From CAYFUR01 sp964346275 (GTDB lineage: Bacteria > Sumerlaeota > Sumerlaeia > SLMS01): 42,634 bases of DNA. The notes below the pieces were generated by a model. The model did not search any database and was not told where the DNA came from. It saw only the letters and a program-made list of their open reading frames with translations. Below, in pieces: positions 32,603-41,300 of the stretch (position 1 is the first letter of the stretch; every line of letters starts with the position of its first letter). A program made the position numbers and the translations under genes. The stretch covers positions 1 to 42,634 of the forward strand of contig CAYFUR010000022.1 of assembly GCA_964346275.1 (NCBI GenBank), read 5' to 3'.

Positions 32603-33871
32603 CTACTCTTCCTGCCCGCTGAACTCGATATCCTGGGGGCCTGAGAGCCCTTCGCCAGGGGCATCGCCCGGATCCGCAACGGTCTCGAAGGCGCTGGCCG
32701 TTCCATCTCCGCCCCTGCTCCCCAGCGCCTCGCCATTCCTTTTTGTGGTGAACATCTCGACTTCTTCCGAGCCGGGGTTGGCATCGGGCGGCGCGTTGCT
32801 CAGGAGATCCATGACCAGTAATCCGACCGCTCCGCTGACAATAATCACGAAAATGCCAATGGCAAATCCGGTGGTGATGGCTTTGTGGAGTTTCCGGTCG
32901 AACCGGCGAATGGATTCGCGCTTGGGCAGCTCGCCAATGGCCTTGTCGCAGCGGCCGATGAGCTCGTCCAGGTCTCCCAATCGCTCTGTGGGGCTGGGAA
33001 GCATCGCCTCATGCACGATCCTCTCGACGATGACGTCTGTATTCACCACCTCGCGGCGGGGCGAAGGCACCGCTTCACGTTTCCTGGCGATGAGATCAGA
33101 AAAGGAGGAGGCCTTGAAGGGCGGCCACTCGGTCAGCATGTGGAAAAGAATACCGCCCAGACTATAGACATCGAGGGATTCGTTTTCGGTGCGGGCATCA
33201 TCCCAGCGTTCCGGCGCGGCATATATCAGGGTGTGCTCGGCGGCGCGATCCTCGGGCATCCCGTGCTCGGGATCCCAGCGATCGGCGTACCGGGCGACGC
33301 CAATATCGGCCACTTTCACAGTGTACGAAAAGCGATCGGAATGATCCTTTTCAGGCCCGGGCAGCGGCTCGAGGAAGATGTTCTCCGGCTTCAGGGAAAT
33401 ATGCGCCAGGCCCCTGGCGCGCGCGGCTTTCAGCGCATCGGCGGCATCGCGAAGAATCTGGACGGCGAGACGTTCCCAGAAAATGCCATGCTCCGCGACG
33501 AAAGCCGCCAGCGTCGGGCCCTCGATGAATTCCTGGAGCAGGTAGGCGTTGTTTCCTTCCAGCACTCCCCCGGCGATGGTTTTGACGACATTGGGATGAT
33601 CAAGACCGGCAAGGGCCTGGGCGTCCTTTTTGAACTGATCCTGCTCGGCGGGGTCGCTGAGCCGGAAAACGCGGAGCACCAGCATTTCATCGGCACGTTC
33701 GGCGAAATGGCAGCGATAAACGACGCCGTAAGCTGTTTCGCCGATGATTTCCACGAGATGAAGATGCCCGCGGTCAGAGAGCTCGGGAACGGTGAGAGAA
33801 GACTTCTCAAGCAAATCCATTGAGGGGGCCGCGTATCCCGCGCTCCCGGGCCGGGGTTGGTGATCAGCCAT
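32603..33871 (-). CDS. Membrane-anchored Ser/Thr kinase-fold protein, predicted pseudokinase
   Basis: A 422-residue protein with a kinase-like domain at ~36-315 and one hydrophobic span at ~333-355, then an acidic disordered tail outside the membrane. The fold markers are present: glycine-loop remnant IGETAYG (43-49), DHPNVV, LKPENIFL, YAAPERW (APE at 219-221) and DVYSLGG. Catalytic residues are changed. The VAIK lysine is Arg67 (VLRVF), the helix-C Glu is Asp83, and HRD is His-Ile-Ser at 157-159. DFG reads DIG at 189-191, keeping the Asp. Without the Lys and the HRD Asp, phosphotransfer is unlikely. AAGGAGG lies 10 nt before ATG 33871. It stands alone next to the scaffold gap. Confidence 0.92.
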   Translation of the reverse strand: MADHQPRPGSAGYAAPSMDLLEKSSLTVPELSDRGHLHLVEIIGETAYGVVYRCHFAERADEMLVLRVFRLSDPAEQDQFKKDAQALAGLDHPNVVKTIAGGVLEGNNAYLLQEFIEGPTLAAFVAEHGIFWERLAVQILRDAADALKAARARGLAHISLKPENIFLEPLPGPEKDHSDRFSYTVKVADIGVARYADRWDPEHGMPEDRAAEHTLIYAAPERWDDARTENESLDVYSLGGILFHMLTEWPPFKASSFSDLIARKREAVPSPRREVVNTDVIVERIVHEAMLPSPTERLGDLDELIGRCDKAIGELPKRESIRRFDRKLHKAITTGFAIGIFVIIVSGAVGLLVMDLLSNAPPDANPGSEEVEMFTTKRNGEALGSRGGDGTASAFETVADPGDAPGEGLSGPQDIEFSGQEE

Positions 33872-34000
33872 GTGTCAAACGCCTCCTTAGCGGAATTCCC
33901 GCACAAGTTAGAACAATTGGATCCTTGAGTGAACCTCAATCGAGAGGGAGCAATATAATGGCCGCCTTTGAGGAAAAGCATGACAAGATTCATTCCCGAG

Positions 34001-34035
34001 TAAAAACTGATGGTTAAGAGCCGCTTTTTCTTAAC
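34001..34035 (-). terminator. Possible terminator after the UbiD gene
   Basis: GTTAAGA (34013-34019) pairs with TCTTAAC (34029-34035). In the minus direction the stem is followed by CATCAGTTTTTAC. The stem is A/T-rich and the T-run is displaced, so the call is weak. Confidence 0.35.
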
Positions 34036-34045
34036 TCGTGTCAAT

Positions 34046-35854
34046 TCAAGCGTCGAGGTTTGCCAGATCGCTGCTGCCCATCTCCATGCCGCCGGGGAAG
34101 TATTCCTTCCATCGCTGGGAGACTCGCTCGGCGATGTCCGGCGCGGCGAAAACTTCATCGGGATACCAGGGCTTGGTGCGGGCATCGATGACGATCGGAC
34201 CCGTATAGACGGGGTGGGCGCGAACCAGCCGGACGTGGCGGGCGTGGATGTCGGCCGCGGGTTCGAAACGGGTGAAGACGGACCAGAGAAAGCTGGATGA
34301 ACCGGCGGTGGTGCGCTGGGAATCGTCGCAGAGAATGACCAGCGGCCAGGGATCGAGGGAAGACTCCCGGGCCAGCCGCTGGGGCGCCCCGGGCTCGTCG
34401 GCGTATTGGGGGCCCTCAACCGCGAGGCATCCCCGGCAGAAGGGCCAGGGGGATTGGAATCCGCGCGGCAGTTCGCCGGAGAATTCGCCGGGAAGATCGC
34501 GTACGGCTTCGCCAAGGCCCACAATGACGCCCTTGCTGCCCTTGTTCACCTGGGGCCCTGTATAGTCGAGGGTGTCCATGGAGAGATTGCTGAAGATATA
34601 CAGGTCCGTCTCCCAGTGAACGCGCTCGAGAAGATGCTCGAGGAGGCCGGGGAAGTCGCGAAGGTCGCGGGGCTTATCGGTGAGCAGAAGGAATTTGGTC
34701 AGCGAGAGCTGCCCCTCGCCGAGAATGCGAAAAGCCGATTGAAGGGCCTCGCGGGGATAGCGGTCTTTCACCACGGCGGCGGCAAGGGAATGAAAACCTG
34801 TTTCGCCGTAGGACCAGAGATCGCGGACCGACGGCATGACCAGCGGGAAGAGCGGGCTCAACAACTCCTGCAAGTAATCGCCGATGTAGAAATCTTCCTG
34901 GCGTGGCTTGCCCACAACGGTCGCGGGATAGATCGGATCCTTGCGGTGCAAGAGGGCGCGGCATTGGAAGACCGGATAGTCGTGCTCGAGGGAATAATAG
35001 CCGTAATGATCGCCAAAGGGGCCTTCGAGGCGGCGTTTTTGGGGGGGAACCTCTCCTACGAGGGCGAATTCGGCCTCGGCAATCAAAGGCAGCGGCCCGG
35101 CCGGGTTCCTGGCGAGGGGAAGCCGCTCGCCGAGAAGAAGGGAGGCGAGGAGCAACTCGGGCACATCCTCGGGCAGCGGCGCGATGGCGGAGAGAATCAG
35201 CGCCGGCGGCCCCCCGAGAAAAACATTGAGCGGCAGCGCGCGGCCCATGGATTCGGCACGGTGGTAATGAAACCCGCCCCCCTTGCCGATCTGCCAGTGC
35301 ATCCCCGTTTCCCGGTCGTTATAGCGCTGCATGCGATACATGCCCAGGTTGGGCTTTCCCGATTCCGGGTCCTGTGTATAGACGAGGGGGAGGGTGACGA
35401 AATGCCCTCCGTCTTCGGGCCAGAGCTTGAGGAGGGGAAGCTGCCCGAGGCGCGGATCCTCCTCCACCGATTCCCGGATGGGGCCGCTGCGGCGGCGCTT
35501 CATGCCGACGCGAAGTCCCTGGAACCCGAGATGGCGAAATCCCCAGAGCTTGCGCGGCGTGGGGGGAATCGCTTCTTCAACAAACCGGACCGCGTCTTCC
35601 ACAAACCGTTTGGGGCGGCGGCCAAAGGCCCTCTCCGTTCGCCGGCCCGATCCGAACATATTCGTGAGCACGGGGAAGGGGCTGTCCTGGACCCGGGTAA
35701 AGAGCAGGGCGGGCCCGCCCGCGGCCGCGACGCGCCGATGTATCTCGGCGATCTCCTGGTCGGCGGACACAGGAGCCTCGACGATGGCCAGCTCGCCTTC
35801 GCGGCGCAAGATATCAACAAACTGGTGGAGGTTGCGGACGGGCGTCTCGTTCAT
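34046..35854 (-). CDS. UbiD-family decarboxylase
   Basis: A 602-residue enzyme of the prenylated-FMN decarboxylase family, acting on aromatic or alpha,beta-unsaturated acids, including steps of quinone synthesis. I see the conserved NLGMYRMQRYNDRETGMHW, HPF-like hydrophobic core, RRLEGPFGDHYGYYS with the catalytic Glu region, DPIYPATVVGKPRQED and, near the C-terminus, DARTKPWYPDE. The length is above the ~490 of E. coli UbiD but normal for larger subfamilies. ATG 35854 is chosen over TTG 35872. The UbiX prenyltransferase that makes its cofactor is not in the window. It follows the Wzz-like gene by ~31 bp in the same direction. Confidence 0.93.
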   Translation of the reverse strand: MNETPVRNLHQFVDILRREGELAIVEAPVSADQEIAEIHRRVAAAGGPALLFTRVQDSPFPVLTNMFGSGRRTERAFGRRPKRFVEDAVRFVEEAIPPTPRKLWGFRHLGFQGLRVGMKRRRSGPIRESVEEDPRLGQLPLLKLWPEDGGHFVTLPLVYTQDPESGKPNLGMYRMQRYNDRETGMHWQIGKGGGFHYHRAESMGRALPLNVFLGGPPALILSAIAPLPEDVPELLLASLLLGERLPLARNPAGPLPLIAEAEFALVGEVPPQKRRLEGPFGDHYGYYSLEHDYPVFQCRALLHRKDPIYPATVVGKPRQEDFYIGDYLQELLSPLFPLVMPSVRDLWSYGETGFHSLAAAVVKDRYPREALQSAFRILGEGQLSLTKFLLLTDKPRDLRDFPGLLEHLLERVHWETDLYIFSNLSMDTLDYTGPQVNKGSKGVIVGLGEAVRDLPGEFSGELPRGFQSPWPFCRGCLAVEGPQYADEPGAPQRLARESSLDPWPLVILCDDSQRTTAGSSSFLWSVFTRFEPAADIHARHVRLVRAHPVYTGPIVIDARTKPWYPDEVFAAPDIAERVSQRWKEYFPGGMEMGSSDLANLDA

Positions 35855-35885
35855 GCCGCCCCCCCTCTGCAAGGCCCGGGCCGGA

Positions 35886-37082
35886 TCACGAGGCTGGCTG
35901 GTGTTTCTCGCCTTCGCGCAGGGCCGTCGCCACGTAAAACTGCAGAAGAATCAACAGAATCACAAAAAACGTGATGGCGGCGGCGATACCCACAGCGATG
36001 GCGGCCTTGGGCGGGCCGATGCGCTTTTCCGGCATGACCGGCCAGGAAAGCACCGAGTATTCATTGGACAATTCGGGGTTGAGCGGATCCTCCATGACAA
36101 TCGCGTCGGGCGTGGTGGTCGCCAGGATTTCGCGGACCTGCTCGGTCTGCTCGCGCGCCAGCAGCAGTTCCTCGCGGGTGGCTTCCAGTTCACGGCTGAC
36201 CGAGACACGGCGCTCGCTGAGGCTGTCGATTTCGTCCAATGTTTCAGTGATCAGCTCATTCACTTTGTCCAACCGCCTCTGAAGCGAATTGGCGCCGGCC
36301 TGGGAGTTGTCGGCACCCTTCGCTTCCGCGAGCGCCAATTGGAGGCGCGTCTGTTCGCGATAGAGCCCGCTTTCGGGCTGGCTCTCTTCATCCTCAATGG
36401 CTTGGACACTCAGGCGCCTGGCGGCGCTTTCTCCCTTTAATTGCTGGTACCTGGCATTCAAGAGCTGGCTGACGTTCTGCAGTTCCTGCTGAAGACGCGC
36501 CTCCTCGCCATGGAGGGAGCTGGCGCTCGAGCGCAGCTTTTCGTATTCCGTCCGGAATTGCTGGCGAATTTCCGTCGCTTCGTCGGCGCGCAGGCGGCCG
36601 AAACGCTGGAGGGAGAGATCGAGCCATGTTTGCATGAGGAAATGGGCGCGTTCCGGCGAGTTGCCGGTGACCGAAAGCTGGGCGATCGGAGAGAATTCCG
36701 ACGAAACTACGGTTTCCCGCGTGGTGATGATGTTGACCTGAAAGCGCTTCTTGATGTCCTCGAAACCGCTGCGCGGGAAATCAGGAAATTCCTGGCGGGC
36801 GGCCTGGACCACGTCGAAGAGAAGCCCGGGAGAAAGAAAGATCTCTTCGTAGACCGGCGGATCGAGGTGATCGAGAGATGGCCCGGCGCGCATGGCACTG
36901 GGCGGCGTCCGGATGCGCAGCATGGCCTGGGATTCGAAGGTATCGCTCATTTGCGTGCGAACGAAAATCACGCCGAGAATGATGGCCACCACGGGTGTCG
37001 CGAGAAGCACATAGCGCCACCACCAGAGATGGCGGATGAGGCGAGTCGCGCTGTAGGGGGAGGGTCGGTTGAATTCTTCCAT
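35886..37082 (-). CDS. Wzz-like chain-length determinant/polysaccharide co-polymerase
   Basis: A 398-residue inner-membrane protein. TM1 at ~21-42 and TM2 at ~360-384 flank a large periplasmic part. That part has an N-terminal alpha/beta region (FESQAMLRIRTPPSA) and a long coiled coil (~165-325). The stretch before TM2 reads VMPEKRIGPPKAAIA, the Pro/Gly-rich motif usual before the last span of these proteins. There is no C-terminal tyrosine-kinase domain. Wzz-type proteins set polysaccharide chain length, yet no polymerase or flippase gene is adjacent. It precedes the UbiD gene, an unusual pairing. Confidence 0.9.
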   Translation of the reverse strand: MEEFNRPSPYSATRLIRHLWWWRYVLLATPVVAIILGVIFVRTQMSDTFESQAMLRIRTPPSAMRAGPSLDHLDPPVYEEIFLSPGLLFDVVQAARQEFPDFPRSGFEDIKKRFQVNIITTRETVVSSEFSPIAQLSVTGNSPERAHFLMQTWLDLSLQRFGRLRADEATEIRQQFRTEYEKLRSSASSLHGEEARLQQELQNVSQLLNARYQQLKGESAARRLSVQAIEDEESQPESGLYREQTRLQLALAEAKGADNSQAGANSLQRRLDKVNELITETLDEIDSLSERRVSVSRELEATREELLLAREQTEQVREILATTTPDAIVMEDPLNPELSNEYSVLSWPVMPEKRIGPPKAAIAVGIAAAITFFVILLILLQFYVATALREGEKHQPAS

Positions 37083-37156
37083 GGCCCGTTTCTCTCGGGT
37101 GTGTGGGGTCAGTCGATTGGCAACCGTTCCAACGGCTCAATGAGAGGTCAAGCGGC

Positions 37157-37200
37157 AAAAAATATCCCTCCGCCCGGCACAAGAACCCGGGCGGAGGGAT
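37157..37200 (-). terminator. Rho-independent terminator after the Spy/CpxP-like gene
   Basis: A perfect 14-bp GC-rich stem (37164-37177 with 37187-37200) and 9-nt loop. In the minus direction it is followed by ATTTTTTG. It lies 73 bp past the stop of the Spy/CpxP-like gene. Confidence 0.93.
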
Positions 37201-37273
37201 TGAGGTAGGAGGGCAACCGCCAGCCCGCCGCGGGTTGGCCAGGCAACCGTCAAGCTGGCGGATGGGTTCGAGC

Positions 37274-38092
37274 TTAGCGGCGGCGGAAGTTCCGCTGCTG
37301 GCCATCCTGGCCCTTTTGAGGCGCATCCTCCGGCCGGCTTTCCCGGCGCTCCAGAAGCCGCTCAGTCATATTGTAGACGATCTCGCCGAGCGGTTCGGGC
37401 AGCTCGTAGCTGTCAATCACGGCAGCCACATCGTCAAGGGTTCCGCCTTCGACGAGAGTCTGGCGGATTTCCTGGCGCAGGTCGCGGAGGTCGCCTCGGA
37501 ATTCACGCATCAGCTCGCGGCTAACGCCGGGGAGTTCATCTTCCTGCTCCTCGGTCAAAACATTCTTCACCACGACCGCATGACCGAGAATAATGCGCGA
37601 TTTTTCATTGGTGGCTTCTGTCAGTTCATCGATCAGCTCATTCACCGTCGAGGCGTCCGGGCTGTCCTTTTCCATTTCTTCCTTCAGGGCGCCGCCTGCA
37701 TCGGCGATGGAGCCCTGGGTGTCTTCGAGTTGTTCCGTCAGCAAGGCATGAGACTCCGCCATGGCGTCGATTTGGTCCTCGCTGAGTTCGAGTTCATCGG
37801 CGATTTCATCATTTTCCCAGAAGGGAAACATGACGGCGCCGAGTTTCCTGGCAGAAGGCGCCATCATGCCAAATCCCGCGTTCATGCCGGGTCCCGGGCC
37901 GTGGCCGGGGCGCTGGCCATGGCCGCGGCCAAGCCGCGGAGCAGGGGCGTCCCAGGCGTCCGACGGGCGTTCCATGCGGGCCTGGCCCCGGTCGCGATCG
38001 CGGAAGCTGGGGGCCGCATCGGCGCGGATTGCAAAGGATCCGGCGGCGAGGCCGGTGAGGCAGGCAAGTGTGAGGGCGAGTGTGCGTTTCAT
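37274..38092 (-). CDS. Periplasmic Spy/CpxP-like protein
   Basis: A 272-residue exported protein with signal peptide MKRTLALTLACLTGLAAGSF to about ADA. A Gly/His/Pro/Met-rich segment follows (RGHGQRPGHGPGPGMNAGFGMM). Then come helices with LTxxQ-type motifs, LSEDQIDAM and LTEEQEDEL. Spy and CpxP chaperones of the envelope stress response share that motif. The His/Met-rich stretch could bind metal, which is inference. GAGGA precedes ATG 38092; the open frame up to 38386 has no support. Its leader and helical layout fit, though length is nearly twice that of Spy. Confidence 0.85.
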   Translation of the reverse strand: MKRTLALTLACLTGLAAGSFAIRADAAPSFRDRDRGQARMERPSDAWDAPAPRLGRGHGQRPGHGPGPGMNAGFGMMAPSARKLGAVMFPFWENDEIADELELSEDQIDAMAESHALLTEQLEDTQGSIADAGGALKEEMEKDSPDASTVNELIDELTEATNEKSRIILGHAVVVKNVLTEEQEDELPGVSRELMREFRGDLRDLRQEIRQTLVEGGTLDDVAAVIDSYELPEPLGEIVYNMTERLLERRESRPEDAPQKGQDGQQRNFRRR

Positions 38093-38338
38093 GATTCTTT
38101 CCTCTCTGATCTTTGGTGAGTTTCGATCGCCGAGGGGCTGGTTCAGGGGTTCTTGATCCCGCCCGGCGATGCTGGCCAGAGAGGTAGAGGGATTGGTGCC
38201 AGCCGCCGAAATGTCCATAAGGCAAGCAATATCAGCCGTTTCCAATTTGCCGGGCCGGTGCCGGTGTTCGGGAACGTACGCGCGCCGGGCAATCAACCCC
38301 TCGAAAGCGAACAATTCGGCGGCAAGGAATGAGTCGAA

Positions 38339-38375
38339 GGATCGCCCGGCGGCGGAATCCGCCGCCGGACGATCC
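38339..38375 (-). terminator. Strong hairpin after the astacin gene
   Basis: A 17-bp stem with one mismatch (38339-38355 with 38359-38375) and an AAT loop starts 12 bp past the astacin stop. The minus-strand bases after it (TTCGACTCATTCC) lack a clear T-run. It may be a terminator or a 3'-end stabiliser. Confidence 0.55.
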
Positions 38376-38386
38376 AGGGGGTCCAA

Positions 38387-41300
38387 CTATTCGATCGATG
38401 AAACGAGGTCGGCTGCGTCGACCACACCGTCGCCGTTCAGGTCGAGCCCACTCGGCTCGCCCTGGCTGTTGAGAAGCAGGTCGATGATCTCCTGGGGGCC
38501 TGGAACCGGCTCAGAGATATCGAAATCCCCGCGCATGCTGGCGGTATGGATGCCACAGCGGTATGCGGGGAATCGGCCATTCTCGATCATGGCTTCAAAG
38601 AGGCCCTGGGTGAGGGTAAACTCGACCTCTCCGCTGCCGTCATCGGTCCATTCGATGTCCGGATCATCCTCGAGCGTTCCTGCGTTCCCGCCCATGGCGA
38701 GCAAAACGGTGTCGTTTGCGGGCGAGGCATTGACGCGCGAAATCACCTCGAACGGGTGGGCGGTGAAGGGAATGACCTCCACGCGGTAGCGTTCGCCGAT
38801 GACCAGCGAAAGGGTCGGGTCGTTTCTCGGAAATGGACCGTCGTAGATTTCCGGCGAGACGTCAGCCTGGCTTTCCAGGCGGTAATCGGCGACGCCGTTG
38901 TTGGTAAACCGCCAGAAGAGGCCTTGGTCCATGGTGGGAGAGGGCGAAGGCGTTGCAGTCTCCGTGGGTGAAGGGGTTGCGGTGGGCGCCTGCGTGGCTG
39001 TGGCCGTCGGCGTGAGTGTCGACGTGGCAACCACAGTGGGTGTGGGCGTCGCCGTGGGCGCCTGAGTTGGCGAGGGCGAAGGCGTGGGTGTGGAGGTCGC
39101 CGTCACGGTCGCCGTAGCCGTTGGAGGGAGAATCGTCGCGGTGGCGGTGGCGGTCGGGCTTGCCGTCGCTGTATCGGTTGCGGTCGGGGAAGCGGTATCG
39201 GTTGGCGTTGCCGTGCCAGACGGGGTTGCCGTCGCCGTGGCTGTGGGGGTGGGTGTGGCTGTATCGGTGGGTGTTGCCGTGCCAGACGGGGTTGGCGTTG
39301 CCGTGGCCGTTGAAGTCGGTGTGGCCGTATCGGTGGGTGTTGCCGTTGGAGTGTCCGTCACTGTTGGCGAGGGGGTCGGGGTCTCCGTGGCGATCTGGTT
39401 CACGATCAGTTCCGCGTCGTCGCTCGTGATGTCTCCCGCGTCATTGGAAACAACGACCGTATAGACGCCGGCGTCGGCGGGCTGCGCATTGGGTATGAAG
39501 AAGGAATCGGTCTCCGCGGCGGCGATGGAGACACCATCCTTTTGCCACTGATAGGCGGGATCGGGAATGCCTTCGGCTTCGACGGTGAAGGTGACGTCGG
39601 TTCCCTGGTCCACGGTTTGATCAAGAGGCTGGGTATTGATCACCGGCACCGCGGGCGTGGGCTCGACGACATAGACGAGGGTGGTGGTGCCGCTGGGGTC
39701 GAAGCCATTGCGGAAGACCTTGGCTTTCACGACGTGGGTGCCGATGCCGAGAGTAAAGGGCGCGGAGTAGAGTTCTGAATCCGTGTCGTCTGTTGGTTCG
39801 CTGCCATCGGTTGTATAGCGAACGCGTGTGCCGCCGCCGGTGGTGTCCGAGGCGATGGACACCTCGACGGATTCAAAGTGGCCGGGCTCGGAAGGCGTGA
39901 TCACCGGGTCCGCGCACACAAGCTGGAACTCGGCGCTGGAGACCGTGCTGGCACCGAAGAAAGCCCGATAGGCGATCGCCTTCACCGTGGCTGTTTCGCT
40001 CAGGGTGATTGAATCATCGGAGCCCGTGGCCGGATCGGGAACGACCGGCTCATCACCATTGGTGGTGGAGTAATACTGGATTCCCACGGTGGCGGGATCG
40101 GTGGTCGCGCTGAAATTGACAGTCACTGGATTATTAAACGTCCCGCCATTGGGATCGATGGTGGGGGGCGAAATGGTGCCAAGAGGCGTGATGACTTCGT
40201 ATCGCTTGGGAACGAGGTTGCTGGGGGTGAGGCCCGTTTTGAAGGCCTTTGCCCGGAGGAACCAGTTGTCGCCCGCGTTTTGCGGCAGGTTGAGCGTGAA
40301 CGGGCCGGTATAGAGGGTGTCGCTGGTGGTGGGATCCGGCGGCGCCTGGTTGTCGCCGATGGTGTAGTAGATCCCGGCATCCTGGGTGTCGCAAGTGATC
40401 GTGACTTCCACGGAGTTCATGTGCTGGACCTGGATCGGCCGGAAGACGGGATTGGCCACGCGATTGGTGTTCGGATCGAAGATTGTGAAGTTGGCGGTGG
40501 TGACGGTGCTGGGCGCCGCATCGCCCAGGAAGGCGCGCGCCTTCACTTCATGGTCGCCGAAGGGAAGGGTGAAGCCGTTGGTATAGAGCGTCGAATACTC
40601 CTGGGGATCGGTGCCATTGGTGGTGTAGCGAATCTCGGCGCCGCTGTCGGGCGAGGTGATGGTGATGGTTGGCGAGCCGCTGAACTGGCCGCCGTTGGGA
40701 TTAATGGCCGGCGGCGAGGCGGCCCCGATAATTGTATAGCTTTCCGTGGCGATGAGGCTCGGGGAGTATCCCTCGACAAAGGCGCGGGCCTTCACCGTGG
40801 CGGAACTGGTGAGGGTGATCGGGTCGCCGAAGATCAGGGAATTCTCATCGGGATCGGAGCCATCGGTGGTAAAGCGGATTTCGGCGCCGAGAAGGGTGGA
40901 GCCGAGATAGACAAGGGTCTCTCCGGCGTATTCCCCGCCCGGGGGGAAAATTGACGGGGCAGGCAGGGTGACTTGATTGACGTTGTAGGTTTCCGAGGCA
41001 ATCTCGCTGGGATCACTTCCGGCCTTGAAAGCCCGGGCGCGGACGGTGGTGCTGCCGGTCGGAATGATCAGCGGGCCGGTGTAGGGCGTGGAACTTTGCG
41101 TGGGCACGGTGCCATTGAGCGTATAGTAGATCGTGGCGCCGGAGGTGGCGGTGGTGATGGAAACCTCGTGGGGTTCGTTATAGGTGCCCGAGGGGGGTGT
41201 GATGTCCGGCGTGGCGACTTTGGGTGTTCCGTTCGTCAGCGTGTAGGTCTTGCTGACGATGGTGGAGGGACTGCGGGTCGGGTGGAACTGGCGGATCTTG

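Noticed and set aside
34406..35974. A 522-codon plus-strand open frame
   Set aside because: Antisense to the UbiD and Wzz-like genes, which have firm family motifs; no ribosome site or domain on this strand.
39084..39464. Plus-strand Val/Gly/Ala repeat protein
   Set aside because: It is the complement of the Pro/Thr linker of the astacin protein; the low-complexity pattern is a reflection of that linker.
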